From: Candidatus Pantoea edessiphila
GTDB lineage: Bacteria; Pseudomonadota; Gammaproteobacteria; Enterobacterales; Enterobacteriaceae
Length of the DNA: 64,000 nucleotides
Direction: 5' to 3'
Assembly (NCBI RefSeq): GCF_002933355.1
Contig: NZ_PDKU01000001.1
Span: 248,001 to 312,000 of the forward strand
In this document: positions 29,061-38,228 of the stretch, piece by piece
Position numbering within the stretch: the stretch's first letter is position 1
Layout: each line of letters begins with the position of its first letter
Position numbers and translations under genes: made by a program
Notes under the pieces: generated by a model
Told to the model about the DNA's origin: nothing
Seen by the model: only the letters and a program-made list of their open reading frames with translations
Databases searched by the model: none

Positions 29061-30305
29061 TTAGTTCCTTGATTTTATATTATTACGATCCCAAATTAAC
29101 CGTGGATCAAAGTTCATTTCAGCCATCATAGTAAAAATCACGACTAATGCGAATAATATTAACCCCGAGGTAGGATAAATATTCATTAATTTTCCTATTT
29201 TCAATAAGGATGAAAGTATCAGTATCACAAATACATCAATCATAGACCAACGACCTATAAATTTTATCACTTTATACAGTAAATGCATTGTTTTACATTT
29301 ATTATTACCATATCCACTTGCATGCCAACATAACCAACCGATTGATAAAAATTTTAGTATTGGTATTACAATACTAAAAGTAAATATTAATATAGCAATT
29401 ACATAATAACTTTCATTCCATAATAAAATTATTCCTTCTATAATATTGGCAGGGTATTCTAAACCAAAAATTTCAGTAATCATAACTGGCATGAAGTTAG
29501 CAGGAATATAAAAAATTAATGAAGTCATTAATAAAGCTAATGTATATTGTAAACTATATTCATAGCGTGCACTAGATATGATTCCACATCTTAAGCACTT
29601 ATCCTGATATACCGATACTATAGCAGTGCAACAAGGACAGCATCGTAAACCCTGTATTAAACCGCTTATACCTGTTATAGGAGTTTGTATTAAGTTAGGT
29701 ATAGGTTTGATAGATTCCCATAGCCAACGACGATCAACACATTGAAATAAACGTAATTGTAGTATGCAAAATAAACACCATGGACAGAAACTAGGTTGTA
29801 AATTAATATCACCATAATTTGTTAATTTAAATAAACTTATAAAAATACTAATCATAAAAATTTCGACCATAATCCAATGGCGCAGATGAAAAAGAGATCT
29901 GGCTAATAACAATTTTAATTGAAATGGTATTTTTATAGGATTAACTAGTAAAAGTATTATAATAATACAATACAAAGGAATAAATTGTATGACTAGCATA
30001 AAAAATGCTGCTAGTATGGTAAAACCGTCATCCATAATGATATATGGAATTTGATTCAACAAAATTTGATTACTGATGCCAGCAAGTTTTATATTTATAA
30101 AGGGGAAAAGATTAGATAATACTAATAAAAACATAGCAGTTGCTGCATAAATATTATGTCTTTTATGAGGTTCAAACCAATTTGATACTAATACTGATTG
30201 ACAGCGAGGACAACTTGCTTGTTCTCCAACAAATGAACAAGACAATTCCATTAGTAAATCACATTTTGAGCAAATTATGTAATCCACATTTTTTTTTACT
30301 ATCAC
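29061..30305 (-). CDS. pqiA: Inner membrane protein PqiA
   Basis: Integral membrane partner of PqiB in intermembrane lipid transport. The 414 residues (E. coli 417) contain two homologous halves, each opening with a cysteine zinc-ribbon (CSKCDLLM...CPRCQ near the N-terminus and CCPCCTAIV...CLRCG near residue 220) followed by about four membrane helices. Conserved SNLFPF and CFQCVDRRWLW-like (LRLFQCVDRRWLW) segments identify it. It is the first gene of a tight pqiABC operon. In E. coli uup lies just upstream; it is not present here. Confidence 0.95.
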   Translation of the reverse strand: MIVKKNVDYIICSKCDLLMELSCSFVGEQASCPRCQSVLVSNWFEPHKRHNIYAATAMFLLVLSNLFPFINIKLAGISNQILLNQIPYIIMDDGFTILAAFFMLVIQFIPLYCIIIILLLVNPIKIPFQLKLLLARSLFHLRHWIMVEIFMISIFISLFKLTNYGDINLQPSFCPWCLFCILQLRLFQCVDRRWLWESIKPIPNLIQTPITGISGLIQGLRCCPCCTAIVSVYQDKCLRCGIISSARYEYSLQYTLALLMTSLIFYIPANFMPVMITEIFGLEYPANIIEGIILLWNESYYVIAILIFTFSIVIPILKFLSIGWLCWHASGYGNNKCKTMHLLYKVIKFIGRWSMIDVFVILILSSLLKIGKLMNIYPTSGLILFALVVIFTMMAEMNFDPRLIWDRNNIKSRN

Positions 30306-30489
30306 ATCTATTCTACCTTCAATCTTTCTTAACTTTATTTATTTTTATATTATAGTTAAATAATAGCTAAAGAAAAACCAAGTTAATGTGTTATAATTTT
30401 CTAATGGTATAATAGTAATTAAAATATTTGTTTTTACTATTTCTTTATTTCATTATTTCTAATAGCGTTTAAGTAATATAATATTTAAT

Positions 30490-31500
30490 TTAGATATAGT
30501 TAATAATATTTCTTATTAAATTAGGACCTTTATAAATTAAACCAGAATAAATTTGAATTAAAGATGCACCAATAGCAATTTTCTCTCTAGCAGCAATTAA
30601 AGAATCAATACCACCTACTCCAATAATAGGAATACGTCCTTTAAGTTCTTTTACTAAAGATTGTATTACTTTATTACTAATTAACTGTAAAGGTCTTCCA
30701 CTTAATCCTCCTAATTCTTCAGCATGTTTTAATTTATTAACTAAAGATCTATTAATTGATGTATTAGTTGCAATAACACCATCAATTTTATACCTTAGCA
30801 AACTATCTGCAATTTTAATGATTTCTTCTTCTGAAAGATCGGGGGAGATTTTTATAACTATTGGAACATATTTTAAATTGGATTTTGCTAGTTCTTTTTG
30901 TTGATTTTTAACTGAATTCAGCAAATCATCAAGTATTTCTCCATATTGTAACGAACGTAGTAATGGAGTATTTGGAGAGGAAATGTTAATAGCAATATAA
31001 TCAGCATAAGAATATACTTTTTTTATACAAATTAAGTAGTCATCTTTGCTTTGTTCAATGTCTGTTTTTTCATTTTTACCGATGTTAATACCAATCACAC
31101 CCTTAAATTTAGATTTTTTTACATTATGAACTAAATTATCTACGCCAAGATTATTGAATCCCATGCGATTAATAATACCTTCTGATTCTATTAAATGAAA
31201 TAACCTAGGTTTTTTATTACCAATTTGAGCTACAGGTGTCACAGTGCCAACTTCAATAAACCCAAATCCCATAGCTCCAAAAAAATCAATACATTCTGCA
31301 TTTTTATCGAGACCAGCAGCAAGACCTAATGAATTTTTAAAAATTAATCCCATACATTTTATTGGACGAGATATTAATCTTTGTTGAAAAAGTTTTTCTA
31401 ATGGTGTTCCACCTATGATACTTAATTTTTTAATTATAAATTTATGAGTTAGTTCTGGGTCTAATTTAAATAATATAGATCTAATGATATAGTAAATCAT
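30490..31500 (-). CDS. pyrD: Dihydroorotate dehydrogenase (quinone) PyrD
   Basis: Oxidises dihydroorotate to orotate with FMN and passes electrons to the quinone pool at the inner membrane. At 336 residues it equals E. coli. It has the N-terminal membrane-associated helix of class 2 enzymes, the FMN motif [11 protein letters not shown], the catalytic serine in NISSPNTP and the C-terminal GVGGI phosphate site. With pyrC it supports a working pyrimidine pathway. It is divergent from asnS across 409 bp. Confidence 0.97.
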   Translation of the reverse strand: MIYYIIRSILFKLDPELTHKFIIKKLSIIGGTPLEKLFQQRLISRPIKCMGLIFKNSLGLAAGLDKNAECIDFFGAMGFGFIEVGTVTPVAQIGNKKPRLFHLIESEGIINRMGFNNLGVDNLVHNVKKSKFKGVIGINIGKNEKTDIEQSKDDYLICIKKVYSYADYIAINISSPNTPLLRSLQYGEILDDLLNSVKNQQKELAKSNLKYVPIVIKISPDLSEEEIIKIADSLLRYKIDGVIATNTSINRSLVNKLKHAEELGGLSGRPLQLISNKVIQSLVKELKGRIPIIGVGGIDSLIAAREKIAIGASLIQIYSGLIYKGPNLIRNIINYI

Positions 31501-31909
31501 ATTTACTCCAAAAAGATTAATTGATATAAGAAATAATTTTTATTAATAATTATTTGAATATTACAATACATTTACTAAGATATAATGTATGTTTTAATTT
31601 GCAGTGCTTATTATTGATATATTATTTCTTATTAAAAGTAACAAAATATTTTGATGAACTTTTTCATTAAATTTATGATAACAAAATCATTACAGTATAA
31701 TTGCGTTTTCCAATGCTATTTTATTTATAGGCAAAATATTGTAAAATATAGATAAATTTATTTTGATCGTTGATTATAATTGAAAAATATGTAATAAAAC
31801 TTTCAATAAATTGAAATGATTATTCTTTAATTTTAATCAATATGATTACGTAGAATAAAAATAATAAAACCTATATTACGAAGTAATCTATTAAATAAGA
31901 GATATTACT
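31501..31909. other. Divergent pyrD/asnS intergenic region
   Basis: 409 bp without an identifiable gene on either strand. It must contain promoters for pyrD and asnS. No operator, hairpin or RNA gene could be supported by eye. Confidence 0.5.
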
Positions 31910-33310
31910 ATGAATTTAGTATCTATAGCAGATATGTTAAATGGTCGTGTTTTAATTAATGATATAGTAACCATAAGTGGTTGGGTACGTACTAGAAGAG
32001 ATTCTAAAGCTGGTTATTCATTTATTACGATTTATGATGGTTCTTGTTTTAACAATATGCAAGTTGTTGCTAATGATGCCTTAAACAATTATAAAGATAT
32101 AATATTGCATCTGACAACTGGATGTTCGGTTATTATAACTGGAATTATAGTAAATTCTCCCGGTGATTGTCAAAAAATTGAAATTCAAGCCACTAAACTA
32201 GAAGTAGTAGGTTGGGTAGAAAAATCTAGTAGCTATCCTATGGCAGCAAAAAATCATAGTATGGAATATTTGCGCGAAATGGCTCACTTACGTCCTCGTA
32301 CTAATATAATTGGTGCTATAGCTCGTGTACGCCATACATTAGCTCATGCTTTACATGAATTTTTCAATGAAAAAGGATATTTCTGGATACCTACTCCAAT
32401 TATTACATCATCTGATACTGAAGGTGCTGGAAAGATGTTTCGTGTGTCTACTTTAGATATGGAAGAACCACCACATAATAAGGAAGGAAACATTGATTTC
32501 AATAAAGATTTTTTTGGAAAGGAAACTTTTTTGACTGTTTCTGGTCAATTAAATGCCGAGGCTTATGCCAGTGCTTTATCAAAAGTATATACTTTTGGTC
32601 CTACGTTTCGTGCTGAAAATTCTAATACTAGTCGTCATTTATCTGAATTTTGGATGTTGGAACCAGAACTAGCATTTGCAACATTAGATGACATTGCTGT
32701 ATTAGCTGAATCAATGCTAAAATACGTGTTTAACATAGTTCTCAAAGAACGCAAAGAAGATATGGAATTTTTTGCTGAACGTATTAATAAAAATATCATT
32801 AAACGTTTAGAATACTTTCTTACTGTTAAGTTTGCAGATATAAATTATAATGAAGCTATTAATCTTTTAATAAATTCTAAAAAAATATTCGACAATAATG
32901 TTCATTGGGGAATGGATATGTCTTCTGAACATGAACGTTACTTAGTAGAAGAATATTTTAAAATACCAGTAATAGTTAAAAATTATCCAAAAGAAGTTAA
33001 GGCTTTTTATATGCGCTTAAATAAAGATGGTAAAACTGTTGCTTCAATGGATGTATTAGTACCAGGACTAGGTGAGTTAATTGGTGGTTCTCAGCGTGAA
33101 GAACGTATTGAAGTATTAAATATTAGGCTTAAAGAACTAGGATTAAAAAAACAAGATTACTGGTGGTATTGTGATTTACGGCGTTATGGTACGGTTCCTC
33201 ATTCAGGTTTTGGATTAGGATTTGAACGCTTAATTTCGTTTGTTACTGGTGTTCAGAATATTAGAGATGTAGTTCCATTTCCTCGTACTCCGCGTAATGC
33301 AAATTTTTAA
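31910..33310 (+). CDS. asnS: Asparaginyl-tRNA synthetase
   Basis: A class II synthetase that charges tRNA-Asn. The 466 residues equal E. coli. An N-terminal OB-fold anticodon-binding domain (ISGWVRTRR) is followed by the class II core with motif 2 ([20 protein letters not shown]) and motif 3 (GFGLGFERL). An AGAGAT purine stretch lies upstream of the ATG. In E. coli asnS, ompF and aspC are neighbours, and the same trio occurs here in one orientation. The cell therefore charges asparagine directly. The host porin downstream is very Asn-rich. Confidence 0.97.
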   Translation: MNLVSIADMLNGRVLINDIVTISGWVRTRRDSKAGYSFITIYDGSCFNNMQVVANDALNNYKDIILHLTTGCSVIITGIIVNSPGDCQKIEIQATKLEVVGWVEKSSSYPMAAKNHSMEYLREMAHLRPRTNIIGAIARVRHTLAHALHEFFNEKGYFWIPTPIITSSDTEGAGKMFRVSTLDMEEPPHNKEGNIDFNKDFFGKETFLTVSGQLNAEAYASALSKVYTFGPTFRAENSNTSRHLSEFWMLEPELAFATLDDIAVLAESMLKYVFNIVLKERKEDMEFFAERINKNIIKRLEYFLTVKFADINYNEAINLLINSKKIFDNNVHWGMDMSSEHERYLVEEYFKIPVIVKNYPKEVKAFYMRLNKDGKTVASMDVLVPGLGELIGGSQREERIEVLNIRLKELGLKKQDYWWYCDLRRYGTVPHSGFGLGFERLISFVTGVQNIRDVVPFPRTPRNANF

Positions 33311-33540
33311 TAAAAAATAGTAGGTCAATATATCATATATAAAATTAAAATTTCTAAGAAAACAAAAATCTTGATAGCATATTGTTTTTTGAATTTTACT
33401 AAATTAATTACAATTTAACATTATAACAAGAGGTGAAAAATTTTTATATTAAACATTAAATTTATTAAATTTTATAAATTATTTATATTCATAAAAAATA
33501 TGATAACTATGCTGAATAACCCTAATGAGGCTAATGAATA

Positions 33541-35970
33541 ATGGTTAGGCAAAAAATTTTTATAGCAGCCATGTTAACTATTTTAATTAATGGTGCAACA
33601 AATGCAGTAGAAGTTTATAATAAAAATAATACCAAATTAGATTTATATGGTAAAATTGATGGATTACATTATTTTACTCCTAATGCAATACATAGAAATA
33701 CTTCTTTTAATTACAGAAGTCATTATTTTGTTTTTAATTTTCCACATGGCGAAGACAATACTGGCATAGATAAAAGTCGTGCTAATTTTGGGTTTAAAGT
33801 TGAATCTTTATTAGATGATAAAATAATAGGTTATGGACAATTACAATATCAATCTACACTTGATTCACCAGAAACAACTATAAATTCTAGTAGTAACGCA
33901 AATTTAGGTTTTGTTGGTTTTAAGTTTCCATTTGGATCTATTGATTACGGACGTAATTATGGCATTATTAGTGACGTGAGTAAATGGACTAACATATTAC
34001 CGGAATTTGGTGGTAGTTCAGAATACACAGATAATTTTTTAGTTGGAAGAAATAGTGGACTGTTGACTTACCGTAATAAAAATTTCTTCGGACTTATAAA
34101 AAATTTAGATTTTGCTGTTCAATATCAAAGTCAACGTTTTCCTAGTTTTTATGTTTCAAATTTTAATGGAAATACTCTAGGAATATCAGTTTCTTATGTT
34201 TCTCCTATGGGATTAGGTATAAGTGCTGCATATGGAAACAGCACACTTGTAAATCAAGTAGATAAGCCAAGTTCATCTTCGACATTTGTTTCAATCAAAC
34301 ATAAGCCGTTACGTAGATTTAAGCTGCATAAATTTAATAAAGCAAATAATTCGCATCCAAATAATTTAAATCCAAATGATTCGAATCCAAATAATTCGCA
34401 TCCAAATAATTTAAATCCAAATGATTCGCATCCAAATAATTCGAATCCAAATGATTGGCATCCAAATGATTGGCATCCAAATAATTGGCATCCAAATAAT
34501 TTAAATCCAAATGATTCGCATCCAAATAATTCGAATCCAAATGATTCGCATCCAAATAATTCGAATCCAAATGATTGGCATCCAAATGATTGGCATCCAA
34601 ATAATTGGCATCCAAATAATTTAAATCCAAATGATTCGCATCCAAATAATTCGAATCCAAATAATTCGAATCCAAATAATTCGAATCCAAATAATTGGCA
34701 TCCAGTTTATTTGAATCCAAATGATTGGGACCCAAATGATTCGGACCCAACTCATTGGAACTCAAATAATTGGAATCCAAGTTATTCGAATCCAAATAAT
34801 TGGAACCCAAATTATTCGAGCCCAAATAATTGGAATCCAAGTGATTGGAACTCAAGTAATTGGGGCCCAAATTATTCGAACCCAAATAATTGGAACTCAA
34901 ATGATTCGAATCCAAATGATTCGAATCCAAATAATTCGAATCCAAATAATTCGAATCCAAATAATTCGAATCCAAATAATTCGAATCCAAATAATTCGAA
35001 TCCAAAAACTGATAATGTCAAATCTGAATTATTTGTACAAAATAATCAAAGTAGTATAGAAGAAGATGAGCAGAAAGAGATAGAAGAGTTTGATAATCAA
35101 AATAAAAACAAATATAAAGAAAACGACGAATATTTAGGTAATAAATATAGATTTTTTTATGATAGTTTAGAGAAAGATTTTGAAAACAATAACAACAAAA
35201 ATATAAATCAAGATAGTGATCAAAATGATACAGATAAAGATTTTGAAAACAATAACAACAAAAATATAAATCAAGATAGTGATCAAAACAATCAAGATAA
35301 CGACAAAAACATAAATACCGATAAAAACGACAAAAACATAAATACCGATAAAAACGACAAAAACATAAATACCGATAAAAACGACAAAAACATAAATACC
35401 GATAAAAACGACAAAAACATAAATACCGATAAAAACGACAAAAACATAAATACCGATAAAAACGACAAAAACATAAATACCGATAAAAACGACAAAAACA
35501 TAAATACCGATAAAAATAAAAACAGTGATAAAAAAATAAATCAAGATAATAATAAATTACATTCTATGCCAGATCATGCTATACAGTGGTCTGCTGCAAT
35601 TAAATATGATAAAAATAATGTTTATTTTGCTGCCATGTATGGTGAAACATATACTACAACTTATATAACAGACCCTAAAACCCATTTTAACAATTTTGCA
35701 GATAAAGTGCGTAATTTTGAAATCGTTGCACAATATAAATTTGATTTTGGTTTTCGTCCTTCTGTAGCATATGTTGAATCAAAATTTAAAAATACTAAAG
35801 GTAATGATACATATATTTATAGATATCTCGAAATTGGTGCTACCTATGATATTAGTAAAAATATGTCAACATATGTTGACTATCGCATCAATCAAACACA
35901 ACCAGACCGTCTATTTAATTTCAATGGTCCAGATAATGTTTTAGCTATAGGATTAGTTTATAAGTTTTAA
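33541..35970 (+). CDS. ompF: OmpF-type trimeric porin with giant repeat-filled loop L5
   Basis: A general porin at the E. coli ompF locus (asnS-ompF-aspC). The signal peptide ends NGATNA/VE. The barrel parts align throughout: VYNKNNTKLDLYGK at the start, the constriction-loop motif LPEFGGSSEYTDNF, and the terminal phenylalanine in LVYKF. The product is 809 residues rather than about 360. The extra 450 lie between GLGISAAYGNS (about 224-234) and AIQWSAAIKYD (about 680), exactly where extracellular loop L5 belongs. The insert has 44 Asn/Pro pentapeptides (269-488), a charged linker, two 21-residue repeats (545-586) and eight 9-residue repeats (587-658). The frame is intact, so a functional barrel carrying a large surface domain is likely. 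A GAGG ribosome site lies 10 bases before the ATG. Confidence 0.93.
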   Translation: MVRQKIFIAAMLTILINGATNAVEVYNKNNTKLDLYGKIDGLHYFTPNAIHRNTSFNYRSHYFVFNFPHGEDNTGIDKSRANFGFKVESLLDDKIIGYGQLQYQSTLDSPETTINSSSNANLGFVGFKFPFGSIDYGRNYGIISDVSKWTNILPEFGGSSEYTDNFLVGRNSGLLTYRNKNFFGLIKNLDFAVQYQSQRFPSFYVSNFNGNTLGISVSYVSPMGLGISAAYGNSTLVNQVDKPSSSSTFVSIKHKPLRRFKLHKFNKANNSHPNNLNPNDSNPNNSHPNNLNPNDSHPNNSNPNDWHPNDWHPNNWHPNNLNPNDSHPNNSNPNDSHPNNSNPNDWHPNDWHPNNWHPNNLNPNDSHPNNSNPNNSNPNNSNPNNWHPVYLNPNDWDPNDSDPTHWNSNNWNPSYSNPNNWNPNYSSPNNWNPSDWNSSNWGPNYSNPNNWNSNDSNPNDSNPNNSNPNNSNPNNSNPNNSNPNNSNPKTDNVKSELFVQNNQSSIEEDEQKEIEEFDNQNKNKYKENDEYLGNKYRFFYDSLEKDFENNNNKNINQDSDQNDTDKDFENNNNKNINQDSDQNNQDNDKNINTDKNDKNINTDKNDKNINTDKNDKNINTDKNDKNINTDKNDKNINTDKNDKNINTDKNDKNINTDKNKNSDKKINQDNNKLHSMPDHAIQWSAAIKYDKNNVYFAAMYGETYTTTYITDPKTHFNNFADKVRNFEIVAQYKFDFGFRPSVAYVESKFKNTKGNDTYIYRYLEIGATYDISKNMSTYVDYRINQTQPDRLFNFNGPDNVLAIGLVYKF
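34345..35004 (+). repeat. 44-copy 15-bp tandem repeat encoding Asn/Pro pentapeptides
   Basis: 660 bp made of exactly 44 in-frame 15-bp units, base consensus CCAAATAATTCGAAT, encoding N-[N/D]-[S/W/L]-[N/H]-P. Units 1-24 are dominated by SHP, LNP and WHP forms, units 25-37 are degenerate (for example VYLNP, THWNS, SYSNP, NYSSP), and units 38-44 are nearly uniform N-N/D-SNP. Because 15 is a multiple of 3, several other frames stay open through the block. The array has no spacers. Confidence 0.97.
34414..34660 (+). repeat. 120-bp higher-order tandem duplication within the pentapeptide array
   Basis: Eight consecutive pentapeptide units are duplicated in tandem with a 120-bp period. The bases of 34441-34500 and 34561-34620 are identical, and identity extends from about 34414 to about 34540 against the next copy. 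It lies in the left, WHP-rich part of the array and indicates a recent block duplication rather than single-unit slippage. Confidence 0.85.
35173..35298 (+). repeat. Two-copy 63-bp repeat in the porin insert
   Basis: Units 35173-35235 and 35236-35298 each encode 21 residues beginning KDFENNNNKNINQDSD. The first 16 to 18 codons are nearly identical; the ends differ (NDTD against NNQD). It follows a charged linker rich in Glu, Asp, Lys and Asn, and leads directly into the 27-bp array. Confidence 0.9.
35299..35514 (+). repeat. Eight identical 27-bp tandem repeats in the porin insert
   Basis: Eight units of 27 bp, each encoding NDKNINTDK (porin residues 587-658), with no base differences between copies that I can see. 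The frame is kept because 27 is a multiple of 3. Perfect identity in an AT-rich, fast-evolving genome suggests very recent expansion or continuing homogenisation, so copy number is likely to vary between strains. Confidence 0.95.
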
Positions 35971-35988
35971 ATAATTTTTATTATAAAT

Positions 35989-36017
35989 AAAAAAACGGAG
36001 CATTAGTTCCGTTTTTT
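35989..36017 (+). terminator. Porin terminator
   Basis: An A-tract followed by CGGA, a short loop (GCATTAGT), TCCG and six T (36012-36017) forms an A/T-flanked hairpin 20 bp after the porin stop. It has the classic shape of an intrinsic terminator and lies 60 bp before the aspC start. Confidence 0.85.
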
Positions 36018-36077
36018 ATTTATACTTAAAATTAATAATTAATATATAACATTTAATATATTGGATGGAATCAAACT

Positions 36078-37268
36078 ATGTTTGAATCGATTTTATCCGC
36101 ACCAAACGATCCTATTTTGGGACTAGCTGATTTATTTTATGCAGATGATCGGTCCAACAAAATCAATCTTGGAATAGGTGTTTATAAAGACAATTTTGGT
36201 AAAACTCCTATTCTTAACAGTGTTAAAAAAGCAGAAAGCATTTTATTAGAACAAGAAACTACTAAAACTTATCTAAGTATTGAAGGTATGTTGGATTTTG
36301 CTAGTTTTACGCAAAATCTATTATTTGAAAAAAACAATTTAAGTATTACAAAAAATCATATACGTACTGCTCAGACTATAGGTGGTACAGGAGCATTAAG
36401 AATAGCTGCAGATTTTATATTAACACAAACTTCTACAAAACGTATTTGGATTAGCAATCCAAGTTGGCCTAATCATAAAAACATATTTAGTACTGCAGGT
36501 TTTGAAATTTATTATTATCCATATTATGATAATCAATATCATACATTAGCATTTGATCGTATGATAGACTCATTAAAAAATGCTAAAGCTGGAGATATCT
36601 TACTATTGCACGGATGTTGCCATAATCCAACAGGGGTTGATTTAGATATTGAACAATGGAAATATTTAGCAGAAATATCTTACAATAATGGTTTATTGCC
36701 ACTATTTGACTTTGCTTATCAAGGATTTGCACATAATATACATGAAGATGCTCAAGGACTACGTATGTTTTTAAAATTACATGAAGAAATGATTATTGCT
36801 AGTTCTTATTCGAAAAATTTTAGTTTGTATAATGAAAGAGTTGGTGCAATAACTTTGGTAGCATCAAGTACTAAAATAGTTGATAATGCTTTTAGCCAAA
36901 TAAAATCTGTTATTCGTTCTAATTATTCTAATCCACCAGCGCATGGTGCTAAAATATTAACAACTATTTCTGCAGATCGTTTATTATATAAACTTTGGGA
37001 ACAGGAATTGTTAAGTATGAACATGCGAATAAAGAACATGCGTGCTTTATTTGTGAACACTTTAATTAATAATAATGTGCAAAAAGATCTTAAGTTCATT
37101 ACCAAACATCAAGGTATGTTTTCATGTATAGATCTAAATCAAGAACAGATCCTAAAATTACATGAAAAATTTGGTATTTATATTATAAATTCTGGTCGTA
37201 TAAATTTTGCAGGTATTACTCCTTATAATATATCTTTTTTATGTAATGCTATAAAAAAAGTTCTTTAA
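36078..37268 (+). CDS. aspC: Aspartate aminotransferase AspC
   Basis: A PLP enzyme that interconverts aspartate/oxaloacetate and glutamate/2-oxoglutarate; it also transaminates aromatic keto acids. It has 396 residues, the same as E. coli. The N-terminus [10 protein letters not shown], the motif [10 protein letters not shown], and the PLP lysine in [14 protein letters not shown] near residue 246 are conserved. TyrB is a close paralogue, but position next to ompF and asnS supports aspC. It is convergent with gloC. Confidence 0.95.
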   Translation: MFESILSAPNDPILGLADLFYADDRSNKINLGIGVYKDNFGKTPILNSVKKAESILLEQETTKTYLSIEGMLDFASFTQNLLFEKNNLSITKNHIRTAQTIGGTGALRIAADFILTQTSTKRIWISNPSWPNHKNIFSTAGFEIYYYPYYDNQYHTLAFDRMIDSLKNAKAGDILLLHGCCHNPTGVDLDIEQWKYLAEISYNNGLLPLFDFAYQGFAHNIHEDAQGLRMFLKLHEEMIIASSYSKNFSLYNERVGAITLVASSTKIVDNAFSQIKSVIRSNYSNPPAHGAKILTTISADRLLYKLWEQELLSMNMRIKNMRALFVNTLINNNVQKDLKFITKHQGMFSCIDLNQEQILKLHEKFGIYIINSGRINFAGITPYNISFLCNAIKKVL

Positions 37269-37283
37269 TTAAATAAAATTTAA

Positions 37284-37925
37284 TTAATTTAAATGTAAAT
37301 TCAAAAAATGATTGTTAATTTTTTCATATCCTAAAGTAGACATAGTTCCATGACCGGGAATAAAAGTTATATTATCGCCTAATGGAAGTAATTTTGTATT
37401 AATAGAATTGATCAAATGATCATAATTGCTTTTATGAAAATCTGTACGTCCTATACCACCCTTGAAAATAACATCCCCAGAAAATAAAAAACTTCCTTTA
37501 CGATAAAAATATACAATATGTCCTGGTGTGTGACCAGGGCAGTGAATGACTTCAAATGTTAATAAACCTATCTGTATTTTATCATTATCTTTAAGCCAAC
37601 AATTAGGTGTAAAAGCTAATGATTTTATCTCATTAATGTTATTTTTTTGTTCTGATAGTGATTCAAATAAAAATTTATCAAATTTATGTGGGCCTATTAT
37701 TGGGATTTGATAAAATTCACTTAATTCTCTAGCAGAACCAATGTGATCTAAATGACCGTGAGTTATTAAAATTTTTACTGGATGAAGATTTAACTTAGTT
37801 AATATTTTTTTTATATTTTCAGCATTTCCTCCTGGATCTAATATTGCTGATTCACAAGTGGATTTACACCAAATAATACAACAATTTTGCATGAGAGAAG
37901 TAACAGGAATAATATGATAATTCAT
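37284..37925 (-). CDS. gloC: Type II glyoxalase GloC (YcbL), metallo-beta-lactamase fold
   Basis: Hydrolyses S-lactoylglutathione in methylglyoxal detoxification. The metal site is THGHLDHIG (HxHxDH), with further ligands in CPGHTPGH, SGDVIFKGGIGR and IPGHGTMS. The start is placed at the ATG at 37925 (MNYHIIPVTS), which has AAGGTG five to six bases upstream and matches the E. coli N-terminus, giving 213 residues. The longer frame back to 38009 adds 28 residues unlike the family. Its companion gloA is not in this window. Confidence 0.91.
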   Translation of the reverse strand: MNYHIIPVTSLMQNCCIIWCKSTCESAILDPGGNAENIKKILTKLNLHPVKILITHGHLDHIGSARELSEFYQIPIIGPHKFDKFLFESLSEQKNNINEIKSLAFTPNCWLKDNDKIQIGLLTFEVIHCPGHTPGHIVYFYRKGSFLFSGDVIFKGGIGRTDFHKSNYDHLINSINTKLLPLGDNITFIPGHGTMSTLGYEKINNHFLNLHLN

Positions 37926-38057
37926 AGGACACCTTAAAATATAAACAGTAAGGATTATTGTTTTAATAAATAAATTATCTTTTCTAAATATTGTATATGA
38001 AATACACAATGATTATGTTATTTAATTGTACTATATTAATTTATATAACTGTTTATA

Positions 38058-38228
38058 TTAGTTTATAGATATATGTTTAGCTTTACTTTTTATTAATATT
38101 GGAATTCCATCTCTAATGGGATATATTAATGATTCTAAGTTACAAACTAATGCGTTATAATTAACATTATAATTTAATTTGCTATTACATATAGGGCAAA
38201 TTACAGTTTTAAAAAAAACATTGTCCAT
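38058..38228 (-). CDS. ycaR: YcaR-like Trm112-family zinc protein
   Basis: A 56-residue protein starting MDNVFFKTVICPICNSKLNY, with C-P-x-C near the start, a third cysteine in ALVCNLE, and the family motif YPIRDGIPIL. E. coli YcaR (60 residues, UPF0434) has the same layout but only partly the same cysteines. In E. coli it lies among msbA, lpxK, ycaQ and kdsB, between ihfB and the gloC region. Here it is alone between gloC and ihfB, so its lipid-A neighbours are missing from this locus. Function is not established. Confidence 0.85.
   Translation of the reverse strand: MDNVFFKTVICPICNSKLNYNVNYNALVCNLESLIYPIRDGIPILIKSKAKHISIN

Noticed and set aside
34334-35005. A 223-residue open frame on the minus strand through the porin repeat (LDSNY-type repeats)
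   Set aside because: The 15-bp unit is a multiple of 3 and lacks stops in several frames, so this is a shadow of the repeat. It has no ribosome site, and the plus-strand frame continues into a clear porin barrel on both sides.
34721-35059. Second plus-strand frame (IGTQIIRIQ-type repeats) overlapping the porin array
   Set aside because: It is another frame of the same repeat, wholly inside the porin gene and without its own start signals.
34345-35514. Possible CRISPR or other non-coding repeat array
   Set aside because: Units are contiguous with no spacers, are multiples of 3, and keep the porin reading frame.
35167-35544. Hydrophobic repeat frames on the minus strand (FVVFIGIYV-type)
   Set aside because: They are complements of the 27-bp and 63-bp arrays. 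The hydrophobic look arises from reading Asn/Lys/Asp codons backwards.
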